A DNA stretch of 64,000 bases. It comes from Caldisericum exile AZM16c01. Its GTDB lineage: Bacteria > Caldisericota > Caldisericia > Caldisericales > Caldisericaceae. This document shows positions 25,552 to 36,600 of this stretch, piece after piece. Both the position numbers and the translations under genes were made by a program. Location of the stretch: assembly GCF_000284335.1 (NCBI RefSeq), contig NC_017096.1, forward strand, positions 186,001-250,000, in the 5' to 3' direction. The first letter of the stretch is position 1; each line of letters begins with the position of its first letter. The notes under the pieces are model-generated. The model was not told the DNA's origin. It ran no database searches and saw only the letters and a program-made list of their open reading frames with translations.

Positions 25552-26899
25552 AAATATTGATACCCTTGCAACCTTTGATAGTGAGGAAAGGGAATTAAAA
25601 AACGCTTGGATTGAGATTGAAGATAACATCATAAAGGAAATTGGGGTTAATACGCCTCCTCAGGGCGAGTTTGGTAAAGTTATTGATGCAAAAGGAATGG
25701 TAATGCTTCCAGGATTTGTAAATACACATCACCATTTTTACCAGTCACTTTTTAGGGCGGTTCGACAGGTGCAAGATGCAAAACTCTTTGATTGGCTTGT
25801 GTTCCTGTATGAGCGTTGGAAGTACATCGATGAAGAGGCAGTCTATATCTCTTCAATTGTTGCAATCCTTGAGATGATGAAATCTGGCGTTACAACCACA
25901 ACAGACCATTTGTATTTGTTCCCTAAAGGACACCCAAATCTCTATGATGCGGAAGTTGAAGGTGCAAGGTTAACTGGTGTAAGGTTCTACGGTACAAGGG
26001 GGAGTATGTCCCTTTCAAAAAAAGATGGTGGTCTTCCGCCAGATTCAGTTGTGCAAACAGAAGAAGAAATTTTAAAGGATTACGAACGTGTGGTAAAACT
26101 CTATCACGATCCGAAACCATTCTCAATGAGTAGAGTTGCTCTTGCACCATGCTCTCCTTTCTCTGTTACAAAAGAACTTATGATTCTTACAAGAGAGTTT
26201 GCAGAGAAGCATGATCTTCTACTCCATACTCACCTTGCAGAGACAAAAGATGAGGACGAATTTTGCATCGAAAAATTTGGAAAACGCCCTGTAGACTATA
26301 TGGAAGAATTAGGATGGCTTTCAGACAGAGTATGGTTTGCTCATCTTGTACACCTTACGGATATTGACATAAAGAAACTTTCCGATGCTCGTGTTGGTAT
26401 GGCACACTGCCCCACATCAAACATGCGCCTTGGCTCTGGCATTTCACCAGTTTATAAAATGAAAAATACAAATATGCGTATTGGCCTTGCAGTTGATGGA
26501 AGTTCTTCAAACGACACGGGAAACTTCCTTCTTGAAATAAGAAATGCAATGCTTCTTCAAAGGGTTGCATTTGGAGAAAGTGCATTAACTGCTTCCGAAG
26601 CACTTAAATTGGGAACATTTGGTGGTGCATCGGTTCTCAGGATGGAAAAAGAAATTGGTTCAATTGAAGTTGGTAAGGCTGCAGATATCATTGGCTTTAA
26701 ACTTGATGATCGTCTTGAATTTGCAGGAGGACTTTCAGATCCAGTTCGCGCACTTGTCTTTTGTGATGCAAAAGGTGTTGATTTTTCAATGATAAATGGA
26801 AATGTGGTAATCGAGGATGGGCGTTTTGTCCACATTGACGAAGAAAAATACATCCAAAAACAAAACGAAATTTCAAGAAAGTTGCTATCGATGGAGTGA
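25535..26899 (+). CDS. 8-Oxoguanine deaminase-like amidohydrolase
   Basis: A 454-residue metal-dependent amidohydrolase of the ATZ/TRZ group. Metal ligands are in NTHHHFYQSL (63-72), HTHLAET and AHLVHL. The stretches KLFDWLVFLYERW, TRGSMSLSKKDGGLPPDS, LAPCSPFSVTKELM and HCPTSNMRLGSGISPV match 8-oxoguanine deaminase well, and SsnA-type or guanine deaminases less well. The product from 8-oxoguanine would be urate. ATG 25535 overlaps the Mo-subunit gene and follows AAGGAGAG. It is the last gene of the operon. Confidence 0.85.
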   Translation: MRTLIKNIDTLATFDSEERELKNAWIEIEDNIIKEIGVNTPPQGEFGKVIDAKGMVMLPGFVNTHHHFYQSLFRAVRQVQDAKLFDWLVFLYERWKYIDEEAVYISSIVAILEMMKSGVTTTTDHLYLFPKGHPNLYDAEVEGARLTGVRFYGTRGSMSLSKKDGGLPPDSVVQTEEEILKDYERVVKLYHDPKPFSMSRVALAPCSPFSVTKELMILTREFAEKHDLLLHTHLAETKDEDEFCIEKFGKRPVDYMEELGWLSDRVWFAHLVHLTDIDIKKLSDARVGMAHCPTSNMRLGSGISPVYKMKNTNMRIGLAVDGSSSNDTGNFLLEIRNAMLLQRVAFGESALTASEALKLGTFGGASVLRMEKEIGSIEVGKAADIIGFKLDDRLEFAGGLSDPVRALVFCDAKGVDFSMINGNVVIEDGRFVHIDEEKYIQKQNEISRKLLSME

Positions 26900-26923
26900 G
26901 ATTTTGGTAGATTCATGTTTTTT

Positions 26924-26945
26924 GGGGGGCAAAAGCCCCCTTTTA
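26924..26945 (+). terminator. Intrinsic terminator of the purine operon
   Basis: GGGGGC (26925-26930), loop AAAA, GCCCCC (26935-26940), then TTTTAA. Confidence 0.85.
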
Positions 26946-26988
26946 ATGTCTTTATACAAATCTTTTCAAAAGAGGCTCTTGATATTTA

Positions 26989-27017
26989 TTGACAAAGTGA
27001 AACTTATGCGTTAAACT
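26989..27017 (+). promoter_or_regulatory. Promoter of the ABC exporter operon
   Basis: TTGACA (26989-26994) and TAAACT (27012-27017) are 17 bp apart. The leader is about 20 nt and lacks a clear Shine-Dalgarno before the ATG at 27045. Confidence 0.55.
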
Positions 27018-27044
27018 ATCTTTGTGCCTTGAAAGATTACTTAC

Positions 27045-28037
27045 ATGGATAAAGCAATCGTTGTTGAGAATTTAAAAAGAGTATATAAAAAAGGGAAAGA
27101 TAGTTTTTTCGCACTTGATGGTATCTCATTTGAGGTTCATTACGGTGAAATTTTTGGTTTTTTAGGTCCGAACGGTGCAGGCAAAACTACAACTATAAAA
27201 ATTCTCTCCACGCTTTTGTATCCAACCTCTGGCAAGGCCTTTGTAGGAGGTTTTGATGTCGAAAAGGAAGTTCAAAAAATAAGGGAAATTATAAATCTTG
27301 TTTCAGGAGGTGAATCTGCAGGATATGGTATTTTAACAGTTAAAGAATCTCTCTGGATGTTTTCTCAATTCTACGGCATACCGACGAATGAAGCAAGTAA
27401 GAGGATTGAGCATTACCTTAAACTTGTAGGCATGTGGGACTCAAAAGATACACTTTTAAACAGACTTTCAACTGGTATGATGCAAAAGGTAAATCTTGTT
27501 CGAGGGCTTATAACAGATCCAAAGATTTTGTTTTTAGATGAGCCAACCATTGGGCTTGATGTTGAAGCAGCACGTACCATCCGAAGTATTGTCTCAGAAT
27601 GGGTAAAAGAAAAGCCGACTAGAACCGTTCTTCTTACAACACATTATATGGCAGAAGCAGATGAACTGTGCGACAGGATTGCAATAATAAACAAAGGTAG
27701 GATAGTTGCACTTGATACGCCAGAAAACCTTAAAAAAGCGATTTCAGATGAGATATTTTTTGAAATAGAAACTTCCATTGTTCCAAAAGAAACTTCTCAA
27801 ATTCTTACAAATGATCTCAAAGAATTCGGTATTAATTGTTTAATAAAAGATCATATTGAGCGTGGGGTAAGTACTTTAAGTGTGATTTTGAAAGAAGAGA
27901 AGGACATCGCAAAAGTCATTCAAAAAATTGTTGAAGTTAACAAAGAGATTTTGAGTTTGCGTAAGATTGAACCGACACTTGAGGATGTCTTTATTAAACT
28001 TGTCGGAAAAAGACTTGAAGATGAAGAAACAAATTGA
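27045..28037 (+). CDS. ABC exporter ATP-binding protein
   Basis: A 330-residue ATPase of the DrrA/CcmA-like group. Walker [11 protein letters not shown], signature LSTGMMQKVNL (instead of LSGGQ), Walker B ILFLDEPTIGLD and H-loop LLTTHYM are all present. The C-terminal 90 residues form the extra domain typical of drug or polyketide exporters, ending TLEDVFIKLVG. It is followed by two ABC-2 permeases with overlapping reading frames. The exported substrate is unknown. Only GAAAGA, a weak ribosome site, precedes the ATG. Confidence 0.88.
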   Translation: MDKAIVVENLKRVYKKGKDSFFALDGISFEVHYGEIFGFLGPNGAGKTTTIKILSTLLYPTSGKAFVGGFDVEKEVQKIREIINLVSGGESAGYGILTVKESLWMFSQFYGIPTNEASKRIEHYLKLVGMWDSKDTLLNRLSTGMMQKVNLVRGLITDPKILFLDEPTIGLDVEAARTIRSIVSEWVKEKPTRTVLLTTHYMAEADELCDRIAIINKGRIVALDTPENLKKAISDEIFFEIETSIVPKETSQILTNDLKEFGINCLIKDHIERGVSTLSVILKEEKDIAKVIQKIVEVNKEILSLRKIEPTLEDVFIKLVGKRLEDEETN

Positions 28038-28839
28038 ATTGTACCTTAGGACTGTTTGGGCAAGAGCATACGTGAGAATTTTCGCTCAGTTTAAAAGAGA
28101 CATTAACTGGATAATAAGTTCTGTTATTGGCGCATTCCTTACGATGGCAACATTCATTTATGTATTTAGAAGTATTAACGCACCAGAGGAATTTTCAGGG
28201 ATTGTTCTTCTTGGCGGTTTTATGACACCATATTGGCTTAATGTACTCTGGTCTGTTGCATCGCAACTCTACTGGGAAAAAGAAATGGGGAACCTTCAAC
28301 TGATTGTTCTTTCCCCTGCGTCGCTTTCTGCGTTCCTTCTTGGGCTTACGATTGGAGGTTTTATTCATACAACATTCAGAGCACTCCTTGTCCTTTTTGT
28401 TGGTATTGTCATATTTAAGATTCCCATAGTTGTTTCAAGCCCTTTTACTTTGGTTTTTGTATTTTTTATTTCGATATACGCACTTTACTCTGTTGGAATG
28501 ATGTTTTCTGCGCTTTTTCTTTTTTATGGAAGAGAACTTTGGCGTGTGATGGTTCTCATTCAAGATCCTGTATCGATTATCTCTGGCTTTTATTTCCCTA
28601 TAAAGGTTTTGGGGACGACATTTGCAGCAATTGTTTCAGCAATTCCTCTTACACTCGGACTTGACGCCTTGAGACAAATACTCCTTCCAAGCTACAATAT
28701 GTTGTTTTTGAATTGGAAAATCGAAACGATAATCCTTGCTATCCTTGGTTCTATCTTCTTGTTTATTGCCTTACGTATGCTTGTTTTTATTGAAAATCTC
28801 TCCAAAAAAGAGGGAAGGCTTACTTTAAAATGGCAGTGA
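28021..28839 (+). CDS. ABC-2 type permease (first)
   Basis: A 272-residue membrane protein with about six hydrophobic segments and the ABC-2 pattern: a cytoplasmic N-terminus, WEKEMGNLQLIVLSPAS before a membrane pair, and a C-terminal hairpin. I use ATG 28021, which overlaps the ATPase gene by 17 bases; earlier codons in the frame lie deep within the ATPase gene. It should form a heterodimeric channel with the next gene product. Confidence 0.8.
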   Translation: MKKQIELYLRTVWARAYVRIFAQFKRDINWIISSVIGAFLTMATFIYVFRSINAPEEFSGIVLLGGFMTPYWLNVLWSVASQLYWEKEMGNLQLIVLSPASLSAFLLGLTIGGFIHTTFRALLVLFVGIVIFKIPIVVSSPFTLVFVFFISIYALYSVGMMFSALFLFYGRELWRVMVLIQDPVSIISGFYFPIKVLGTTFAAIVSAIPLTLGLDALRQILLPSYNMLFLNWKIETIILAILGSIFLFIALRMLVFIENLSKKEGRLTLKWQ

Positions 28840-29657
28840 TACGAGGTTTGCTTGCAGCAATTTACATTGGTATACAAATAGAAAGTAACTGGACTAAGAA
28901 GTGGCTCTATGCTCTTTATATATTGCTTTTCTCGTTTTCTACGACACTTCCTGTGATAATTATTTATGGATTTCTTGGTGGAGGTTTTGATAAGGATATT
29001 TTCAGGTTTGCTTTTGTTGGATCTTTATTTTACTTTGTTTTTTCTTCGATATTTTTCAACACATCTTTTACAGTGATTGACGATAGGGAGCATTACAGGA
29101 TGCTAAAGTACATTATTGTCTCGAAAACGAACTACATCATTTATGCGCTTGGAAGAGCCTTGGGGTATGTGCTTTTACAGATTTCAAGCAGTGCCATAGT
29201 CCTTGTCTTATTTATTCCCATATTTAAAGTTAGTCTTTCAGTTAACTTTTTGCTATTAATCTTTTCAGTTATTACAGGATTTGTTGGGTCATTTGGCATT
29301 GCGCTTATGTTTGCAAGTTATTACCTTCTTTCTGTAAGAGAAGAAACAAGTCTTATGGACATACTATTTGGAGCACTCTTTTTGATAAGTGGTGCGATGT
29401 TTCCACCGACGATTCTTCCAAAATTTGGCTATATTATTTCTCTTTATTTTCCTCTCTCTTCTGCAATTGAACTTGGAAGGTATGCCCTCTTCGGGAAGCA
29501 TCTTACAGCGTTCTTTAGTGGATATTCAACTTCTGCTCTTGTATCTTTTGCATTCCTTGTTAATATTTTGTATTTTGTCTTAGGTCTTATTCTTTTAAAT
29601 TTTGCCCTCAAAAGCGCTATTAAAAAAGGTTATATCGACATAACAACAGCGTTTTAA
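28830..29657 (+). CDS. ABC-2 type permease (second)
   Basis: A 275-residue six-helix membrane protein overlapping the first permease by 10 bases. DDREHYRMLKYIIVSKTN occupies the position of the cytoplasmic coupling segment, and GALFLISGAMFPPTILPK is the ABC-2 signature-like stretch. Together with the preceding ATPase it forms an export system. No accessory gene hints at the cargo. No terminator is obvious behind it. Confidence 0.8.
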   Translation: MAVIRGLLAAIYIGIQIESNWTKKWLYALYILLFSFSTTLPVIIIYGFLGGGFDKDIFRFAFVGSLFYFVFSSIFFNTSFTVIDDREHYRMLKYIIVSKTNYIIYALGRALGYVLLQISSSAIVLVLFIPIFKVSLSVNFLLLIFSVITGFVGSFGIALMFASYYLLSVREETSLMDILFGALFLISGAMFPPTILPKFGYIISLYFPLSSAIELGRYALFGKHLTAFFSGYSTSALVSFAFLVNILYFVLGLILLNFALKSAIKKGYIDITTAF

Positions 29658-30129
29658 AAATTAAATTGTGGAGTATTTTAGAGCATTTGTTGTTATTTAA
29701 CATATGAGAAGTAATTGAAACTTATTGATCCAGATAATTTTTAAAGATAGTTAGTTAGTTCAATGAAGGAAAATGCAGGGATTTTTACCAAAATCAACTG
29801 AAAAGTTAATAACTGTTTTTTTCGGTCACTTCATGATATAGTCAAAAACCGAAAGCAACGATTAACTCAACTCCATTTTTTAAAAGCTTTTTTTGCTTTA
29901 ATATATCCTTAGTTTTGTTTGCTATTTTTGTATTTTTAGTCTTCATGAGTTCATCCGCAGCTAAAATAAATTTATGAGGCAAAGAATCTCTTAAAAGTTA
30001 AATTTGTCCATTTCGGTGAGTTTTTAGAAGATTTTTTGTTTCTTAACTCATATACTTTCCTGCATTGATGTTAAATTTTACGAAGCGCTTTTCTTTATAA
30101 GATGAGCTTATTTCGGCAAACTATTTAGT
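29658..30129. other. Non-coding, AT-rich stretch with decayed coding-like fragments
   Basis: No intact gene. On the minus strand about 50 codons at roughly 29840-29993 read like protein (…PHKFILAADELMK…), and at 30043-30120 another short frame ends with NAGKYMS before a stop, similar to the last residues of the SDR remnant at 39428. Both are too short to name. The stretch looks like relics at the edge of the accessory region. Confidence 0.4.
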
Positions 30130-33100
30130 TTAGTTTGACATGTTTTTTATAAATGCGTCAGTCCACGGTTCAGGATTTAAATAAAAATCTGCGTATGAAA
30201 TAAATGCTTTCATTGCCCCTCTGCCTGGATCGAAAATCACAACTTGTTTTTCTCTATCGCAAAAACATGTTCCGTAGAGTTCGCCGTAGCGCTCTTTTTG
30301 AATAGTTAACCAAACGAACACTCGTATGTCCTCAACAGGTATCTCGTCGCGGCTCATCCCAAAAGTCCTACTTGTTGCATTTTCTGAATCTTGGGTTATA
30401 AAGTTGTTATACCACTGCATCCTATTGCTGTAGTATATTTCATGAGTTTTGCAGTTCACGATATCTATCCCATCAACTCTTACGACTGTGTTTTCTACAC
30501 TATGTCCACCTATTACAGCAGGTATCGCAAAACTTGTTGGAATTGATTTTACAAAGTCTTTTGCCGAGTCGAAAGGATGATCCCAGTCCCATGAAGGAAG
30601 AACAACAAAATCCTCCAGTGATTGTTTCCATGTTAAAACCTCGGCACTTTGTCCAAGAACAATCCATTCGTCATCGGAAGTCCAAGCTTCCTTAAGATCT
30701 TTTGCACCTTTAATTATTTCTTTAGTTAAATCAATTTCATCTTTATGTTCTTCATAAAATTTGTATATTGTTTTTCCTGCTTTTTTCCACCACGGAAGAT
30801 TAGCATCACTTTTTTCTCCCATTGCTTCTGGAAGTTTTTTCTCTTTTCCTCCTGTTAAATCTTCGCCCTCTACATCAAGTTCTATCTCACCTTTTGTAAC
30901 ATGAGTCTCATATGTTCCACCCCAGATTGTAACAGTAACTGCATCCAGTTCTCTTGATTTATCCCAATATCGTGTTGAAACTTGTATCGCATAGTTCCCA
31001 AACCAAACATAGATTGTTGTTCCACCAAGATCCAAAAAACCTGGCCAACCTGCTTTTATCATCCAGGAAGTAAAACCATTTGTTATTGATCTTTCTGCAA
31101 GTTTACCTCTTCCGGGAATCAACTCAATGATGGTTGAATTTACTTCTCCTCCAGTTAGAAGAACGTTTTCAGTAACTTTCAAATTGCCATTTTTAGCCTC
31201 AATTTCGTAATATCCGCTAGGTTTAACTAATAATTCAAGAGGTCCAAATTCCCCTTTGTTATTTGTAAATCCATCAAATACTGTCTCTCTTTTGTAGTTC
31301 TTTATTGTAATCTTTGTATTGTTAGCACCTTCGAAACTTTTTTGAACTACTTCCCCCTTAAGATTGCCGTTGTTAATTCTTTTAATGTTATCGTTACAGT
31401 TTTTTCTTTACTAAGTTCTACATAATAAACTGAAGGCGGTATCGCTTGATATCCGGCTTTCTTAAATGCGATTCTATAAGTACCTTTAGGAATATTGAAA
31501 GTGATTTCGCCATTTTTGTCCGTATCCGTTTGGTATTCATGGTCAACAAGATAAACTGTTACGTTGGAAAGTTTTTCTCCTTTTTCATCTTGTATAATTA
31601 TTTTCAGTCTTCCATGATTGTTCATCCTTACACTTGCATTTACAATTGGTTTTGTCCGTGTCGTTTCTATTTCAAATGAAACATCATTGTAGCTATTTTT
31701 TTTGAATTTTATTATTCCTTTGCCAAATTCTACGTTTTCAATCGTGAAAAATCCGTTCTTATCGGTATAAGTTTTAATTCCTTGAAACGAAACTTCCACT
31801 CCTTCAAGGCCTGCAGTGTACCACGTTGGATCAGTTACACCACTCCCCTCGGATACTCTTCCAAACACTACCCCTTTCCGTAGAACGTCTAGCATAAATG
31901 TTTCCTTATCATTTTTTGTTGCGAACTGTTTTGAATTAGTAATTAAAGAAATTTCTACGTTAATTCTGTCTTTTGTGAGTGTATCACTTACGTTATAAAT
32001 CTTTGCGAAACTCACGCTATCAAATGGTTGAATATTACCAAGATCTAATGATCCTATATTAGTATCATCAATTTTGAAGAATGCAGTAACGTTATTCGCT
32101 GTTTGCCCACCCCTATTATAAGCCGTTCCCTGTATTAGCAAAGGCGATCCACAAATTGCCTTTTTGGGGTTAGTTTTTAGCGAAGTCCTTTCTATCAGTA
32201 TGTCAGCGTAAACTGGTTGCCCTCCTTTTAAAATGATTTGTTCTCCGAAGGGCCCGTTTTCATTAAAAGGTTGAAGTATGAAATTATTTCTGTTTTCGCT
32301 TATGAAAAGAAGGTGTGGTATATTGTTAATATTTATAAACTCGGAATAGCAATGGTCTAAATTAAAGTTTTGGATTCCTTTTGGATATTTTTCTCTCCAG
32401 GTAACGGTATATCTTCCAGAATTCAGGTTGACAGTATATAGAGTTTCATATTGGTTTTCGGAAAATACAAAAACATAAGCCTTGTTATTACTAGTAGCCA
32501 AAGACAAATCTAAAATTTCATAAAAATTAGCATACGATATAAGTTTAGTGTTGAATCTTACTGTACCATCAGCATTTATTGAAGTGATAAAGAAGTCTTT
32601 TTTACTGGAATCACAAACTGTATAAACGAAAACAACCGAGTTTGTAGATTCATCATATAAAAGATCAATTGGATACTGTTTTTTACCCTCAAAAGAATTT
32701 GTTGTAAATAGAATTTTCGATAGTATTGGAATTGTTGTACCACTAAATTCAAGGATACCAATTCGACCTCCTTCTTTGCTTATTTTACCTTCAGGAGGAA
32801 AGTATGAAGTAATCCAAATTTTGTTTTCTCCGTCTGTAGCAATAAAAGTGTTGTCTTTGCCTTTGGTTGCGAAAGTCGGTCGTTCAGTTGATCAAGATTC
32901 TTATTATAAGTTGCAAGATATATACCTTTATCATTTTCAAATGCTACGACAGTGTTATCCTTCACCTGTACTGCATCAAGAACCTCAACATCATCGCACA
33001 AATTCTTAATGGACCTTTTCCATTTAAGTTTGCCGCCTCCAAATGATGGAGTGTTTATTTGATTGCCGTTTTTATCGTACTTTTCCCAAATAATCCATCT

Positions 33101-33573
33101 TGAACTTCCACCACTATAAAGCAAGACAAGATCATCTTTATTTTCAACAAGAGAGAAATCAATAATGCGATTTTTAACTTTGAATGGTGCAACTCCTCCG
33201 ATTGCTTCGTCTAAAATTTCAATTTCATTAAGTGTGCTTAATTCCATTATTGATAAGGTAGCATCACTTTCACCAATTTTTAAAAAGTTTATTTTTAAGT
33301 CGCTTATCCCATCTTTATCAATGTCTATTTCCTCCCATAGATTTTTAGTAAGTATTTCCGTTTCGTTAGAATCGCTTTCAAAAACAATTTTCGCAGTATT
33401 TCCTTTTACCTCGACAAGCGTTGCTTTACATGTTTTTCCTTTGTAGAGGGTTGTAGATGAGTTCTTGCTTATTTTTATTATTGTTTCGTTAGTGTTTATT
33501 GTTTCTTTTTTTGACATCCCAATACGTTTGTTGCGATAGAAATAAGAATTATTAAAATAAAAATCTTTTTCAT
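30130..33573 (-). pseudogene. Large lipoprotein gene broken by three frameshifts (CARDB-like and carboxypeptidase-regulatory-like domains)
   Basis: Joining three shifts gives one protein of about 1,148 residues. It starts at ATG 33573 behind GGGGAGGGG with a lipoprotein signal ending VLGC (Cys20). The frame breaks at the A7 run 33506-33512 directly after the lipobox, near 32877-32890, and near 31380-31383 (a short A run on the coding strand). Each break is repaired by adding one base. Domains in order: an N-terminal beta region, a propeller-like section (33100-32250), a CARDB-like domain (about 32200-31870), two to three carboxypeptidase-regulatory-like domains (31850-31180), and an unrecognised C-terminal domain of about 350 residues. 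It is probably a dead gene. Sequencing error in homopolymers, or phase variation at the A7 tract, are alternatives. Confidence 0.75.
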
Positions 33574-33641
33574 CTTTCCCCTCCCCTTTTTTGATTTCTT
33601 CTTCAACAAAATTATAATATTTTTCTGGATTCAAAATATCC

Positions 33642-33669
33642 TTGACATTTATTGAAAAAAAATTAGAAT
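33642..33669 (+). promoter_or_regulatory. Promoter of the FN3-repeat protein gene
   Basis: TTGACA (33642-33647) and TAGAAT (33664-33669) with 16 bp spacing, 28 bp before the ATG. It lies in the divergent gap to the broken lipoprotein gene. Confidence 0.6.
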
Positions 33670-33696
33670 GGGTTATAAACATGAAAGGAGGCAACA

Positions 33697-36600
33697 ATGA
33701 GAAATTTAAGGGGGAGTATTTTGTTGGTAATTATTTCTATTTTCTTTTTGATCATCGTTCGTCTTTCTTCAGTTTGTGCTATTGGAACCGATGTTCCCAT
33801 GCCTGTTGATTATTGCGCATATGCTTCTGATCAGAATATAACTATAACCTGGAAATACGTTTGTCCGAGTGGTTTTTCTTGTTTCGTAGAAATAGAAGAA
33901 TACCAGAGTGGTGCTTGGAATAAAATTGCAACGGAAAATGCGGCAACTTTTACAAAAACATTTACAGGTCAACCCTACGGGGAACATCGTTATAGGATGA
34001 GAGCAAAACTCATATATGGTCTAATTACTTTGACGAGTAATTATACTCCAATTTTTTATGCCTATGTAATAAAACAACCAAGTGGGTTTACGGTTAGTGT
34101 AAATCCTCCTGATCCAATTTTTTTGACTGGTGGAAGTTCAGGTCTTACGCTCAAATGGAACCCAAATTCAAATGCTTCAAGTGTCGAAATTTGGAGAAGC
34201 AAACAAGGTTCTATCATTTTTGGAAGAATTGCTACTATTAGTGCCGCTCTATCATCCTTTAACGACAATGTAGATCCAAACACAAATTATAGTTACTATA
34301 TTAAATTTATCCACAAGGATGATACGAATATTAAGGACGATGTCTCACTTGCTTCGGCTGTAGTTTCAAAACTTTCTCTTCCTGCAACACCTACTAACTT
34401 TAGGGCTAATGCAATAGACAAGAACATCTTAATGACGTGGTCTCACACTAAAGCTTGCGATGGATATAAAATTTATCGATGGAAGACACTTCCTACAATC
34501 GGGTGGAGCGTGATTGCAACTCTTGACAAAAATACTTTATCGTACAATTTAACCGTTTCAGAGTATGGTCAATATTCATTTAAGGTTACTGCATACAATT
34601 CAAGTGGAGACTCTCCATCACCTCCTGAGCAAGAGGTTTATTCCTTGATGAAGCCCTTAGGTTTAGTTGCGACCCCTCTTTCTTCTACTTCAATGAAACT
34701 AACATGGAGTTCAATTGATCCAAATGCAACCTCCATAAGAGTTAGTTACAGTAAAGATGGAATTACTTATTATTTTTTGTCAGAATTTGCTTTGCCGAGA
34801 ACTCAAATAGTCGTTGAGAGTCTAACTCCAGACACAAAATATTGGTTTAAAATTATTGCAGCAAGGTGGACGAATTGGTCCAACAGTTCAGATCCAGTTT
34901 CAGAAAAGACACTTCCTCAAGGCACACCTCCTGCGCCACCCTCTGAACTTATTGCAACCGCTTCATCTTGTAGTAAGGTTGAACTTTCGTGGAAAGACAA
35001 TTCCCTTGACGAAACCGGTTTCGTTATTGAAAGGAAAGAAGGATCAGGAACTTTTGGCGAAATTGCAACAGTTTCCTCGGGTGTTAATACTTTTGATGAT
35101 TTAACAGTATCTCCTTTAACCACATATACATATAGAGTAAGAGCTTTTAATAGTTTTGGTAAATCAGTGTATACTGATGAAATTTCAGTTTCAACCCCTG
35201 CCTGTGGTATACTTCCTAATCCCCCGTCCGACTTAAAGGTGAATCTTGTTTCTCGGGCAGAGGTTCATCTTACTTGGAAAGATAATTCTAACGACGAAGA
35301 CTCATTCACTCTTGAAAGAAAAACTGAAGGTACCTCTTATAGTGTTGTTAAAAATCTTAGTGCAAATACTATTGAAACAAATGATACAGGACTTATACCC
35401 GGTACAAAGTATTACTATAGAATTAGAACTCATAACACTTATGGTTTTTCTGATTATTCAAACGAAGTTTCTGTTGAACCCCCTTCTTTAACTGCAAAAC
35501 CAGAAGCACCTTCAGAATTATCCATAGATCAATCATCTTGTAGCGAGGTTACACTCAACTGGAAGGACAATTCAGTTATCGAAGAGAATTTTATTCTTGA
35601 AAGAAAAATCGAAGGAGAAACATATGGAGTAATCTCAAGTTCTATTTCACCAAATACTACTTCATACAAGGACAATACCGTTGAGGAAGGTAAAAGATAT
35701 TACTACAGGATTAAAGCAAGGAACAGTAACGGAGATTCAGAATATTCAAATGAAGTTAGCCTTGTTATACAGCCTTGTGGTCATCCACCTAATGCGCCGT
35801 CTAATCTTACATTGGAAATAGCTTCTTCAACCGAGATTCAGATTAGATTTCAGGATAATTCAGACAACGAAGATGGTTTTAAGATTGAGCGTAAAGAGCC
35901 AGGAGGTACCTATGAATTGATTGTAGTACTGCCTGCAAATTTAACTTTATACCGAGACTCTAATCTACAGCAAAACAAGATCTATTATTATAGAGTAAGT
36001 GCCTACAATTCTTATGGAGTTTCTTTATATTCTAACGAATCAAGCATAACTACACCAAAGGAAACAACTCTACCAAGCAAACCCACAAATCTGATTGCAA
36101 CAGCAATCTCTCAAAATGAAATAAGGGTTACTTTTACTGATACTTCCGATAACGAGGATGGTTTTAGATTAGAAAGAAAAATTTTTGGGGGAAGTTACGT
36201 AGAAACAGCAACTTTACCTCCGAATACTACAACTTTTAGTGATAAAGGCTTGCAACCAAATACAACATATTACTATAGAGTTAGAGCCTATAACACCAAA
36301 GGAGATTCTGATTATTCTAATGAAGCGAATGCAACTACCTTACAAGAGGTTTCAAAGGTTGTAATTCGACTTTACATTGATAAACTTACTTTCTATGTCA
36401 ATGATACATTGAAAAACATGGACGTAGCACCAATTATAAAAGAATCAAGGACACTACTTCCTATAAGATATGTTGCTGAGGCGTTAGGTGCGAATGTTGT
36501 TTGGGATGCAATTGAAAAGAAGGTGACTATAACATTCAAAGAGACGATAATTGAGCTTTGGATAGACAAAAATTTGGCAAAAGTAAATGGAGAGTATAAA

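Noticed and set aside
29840-30120. A named pseudogene in the gap before the broken lipoprotein gene
   Set aside because: The coding-like fragments are too short and ambiguous to assign; recorded only as decayed sequence.
31370-33515. Programmed -1 frameshifting in the broken lipoprotein gene
   Set aside because: No canonical slippery heptamer allowing both tRNAs to re-pair at the second and third sites, and three events in one gene are implausible.
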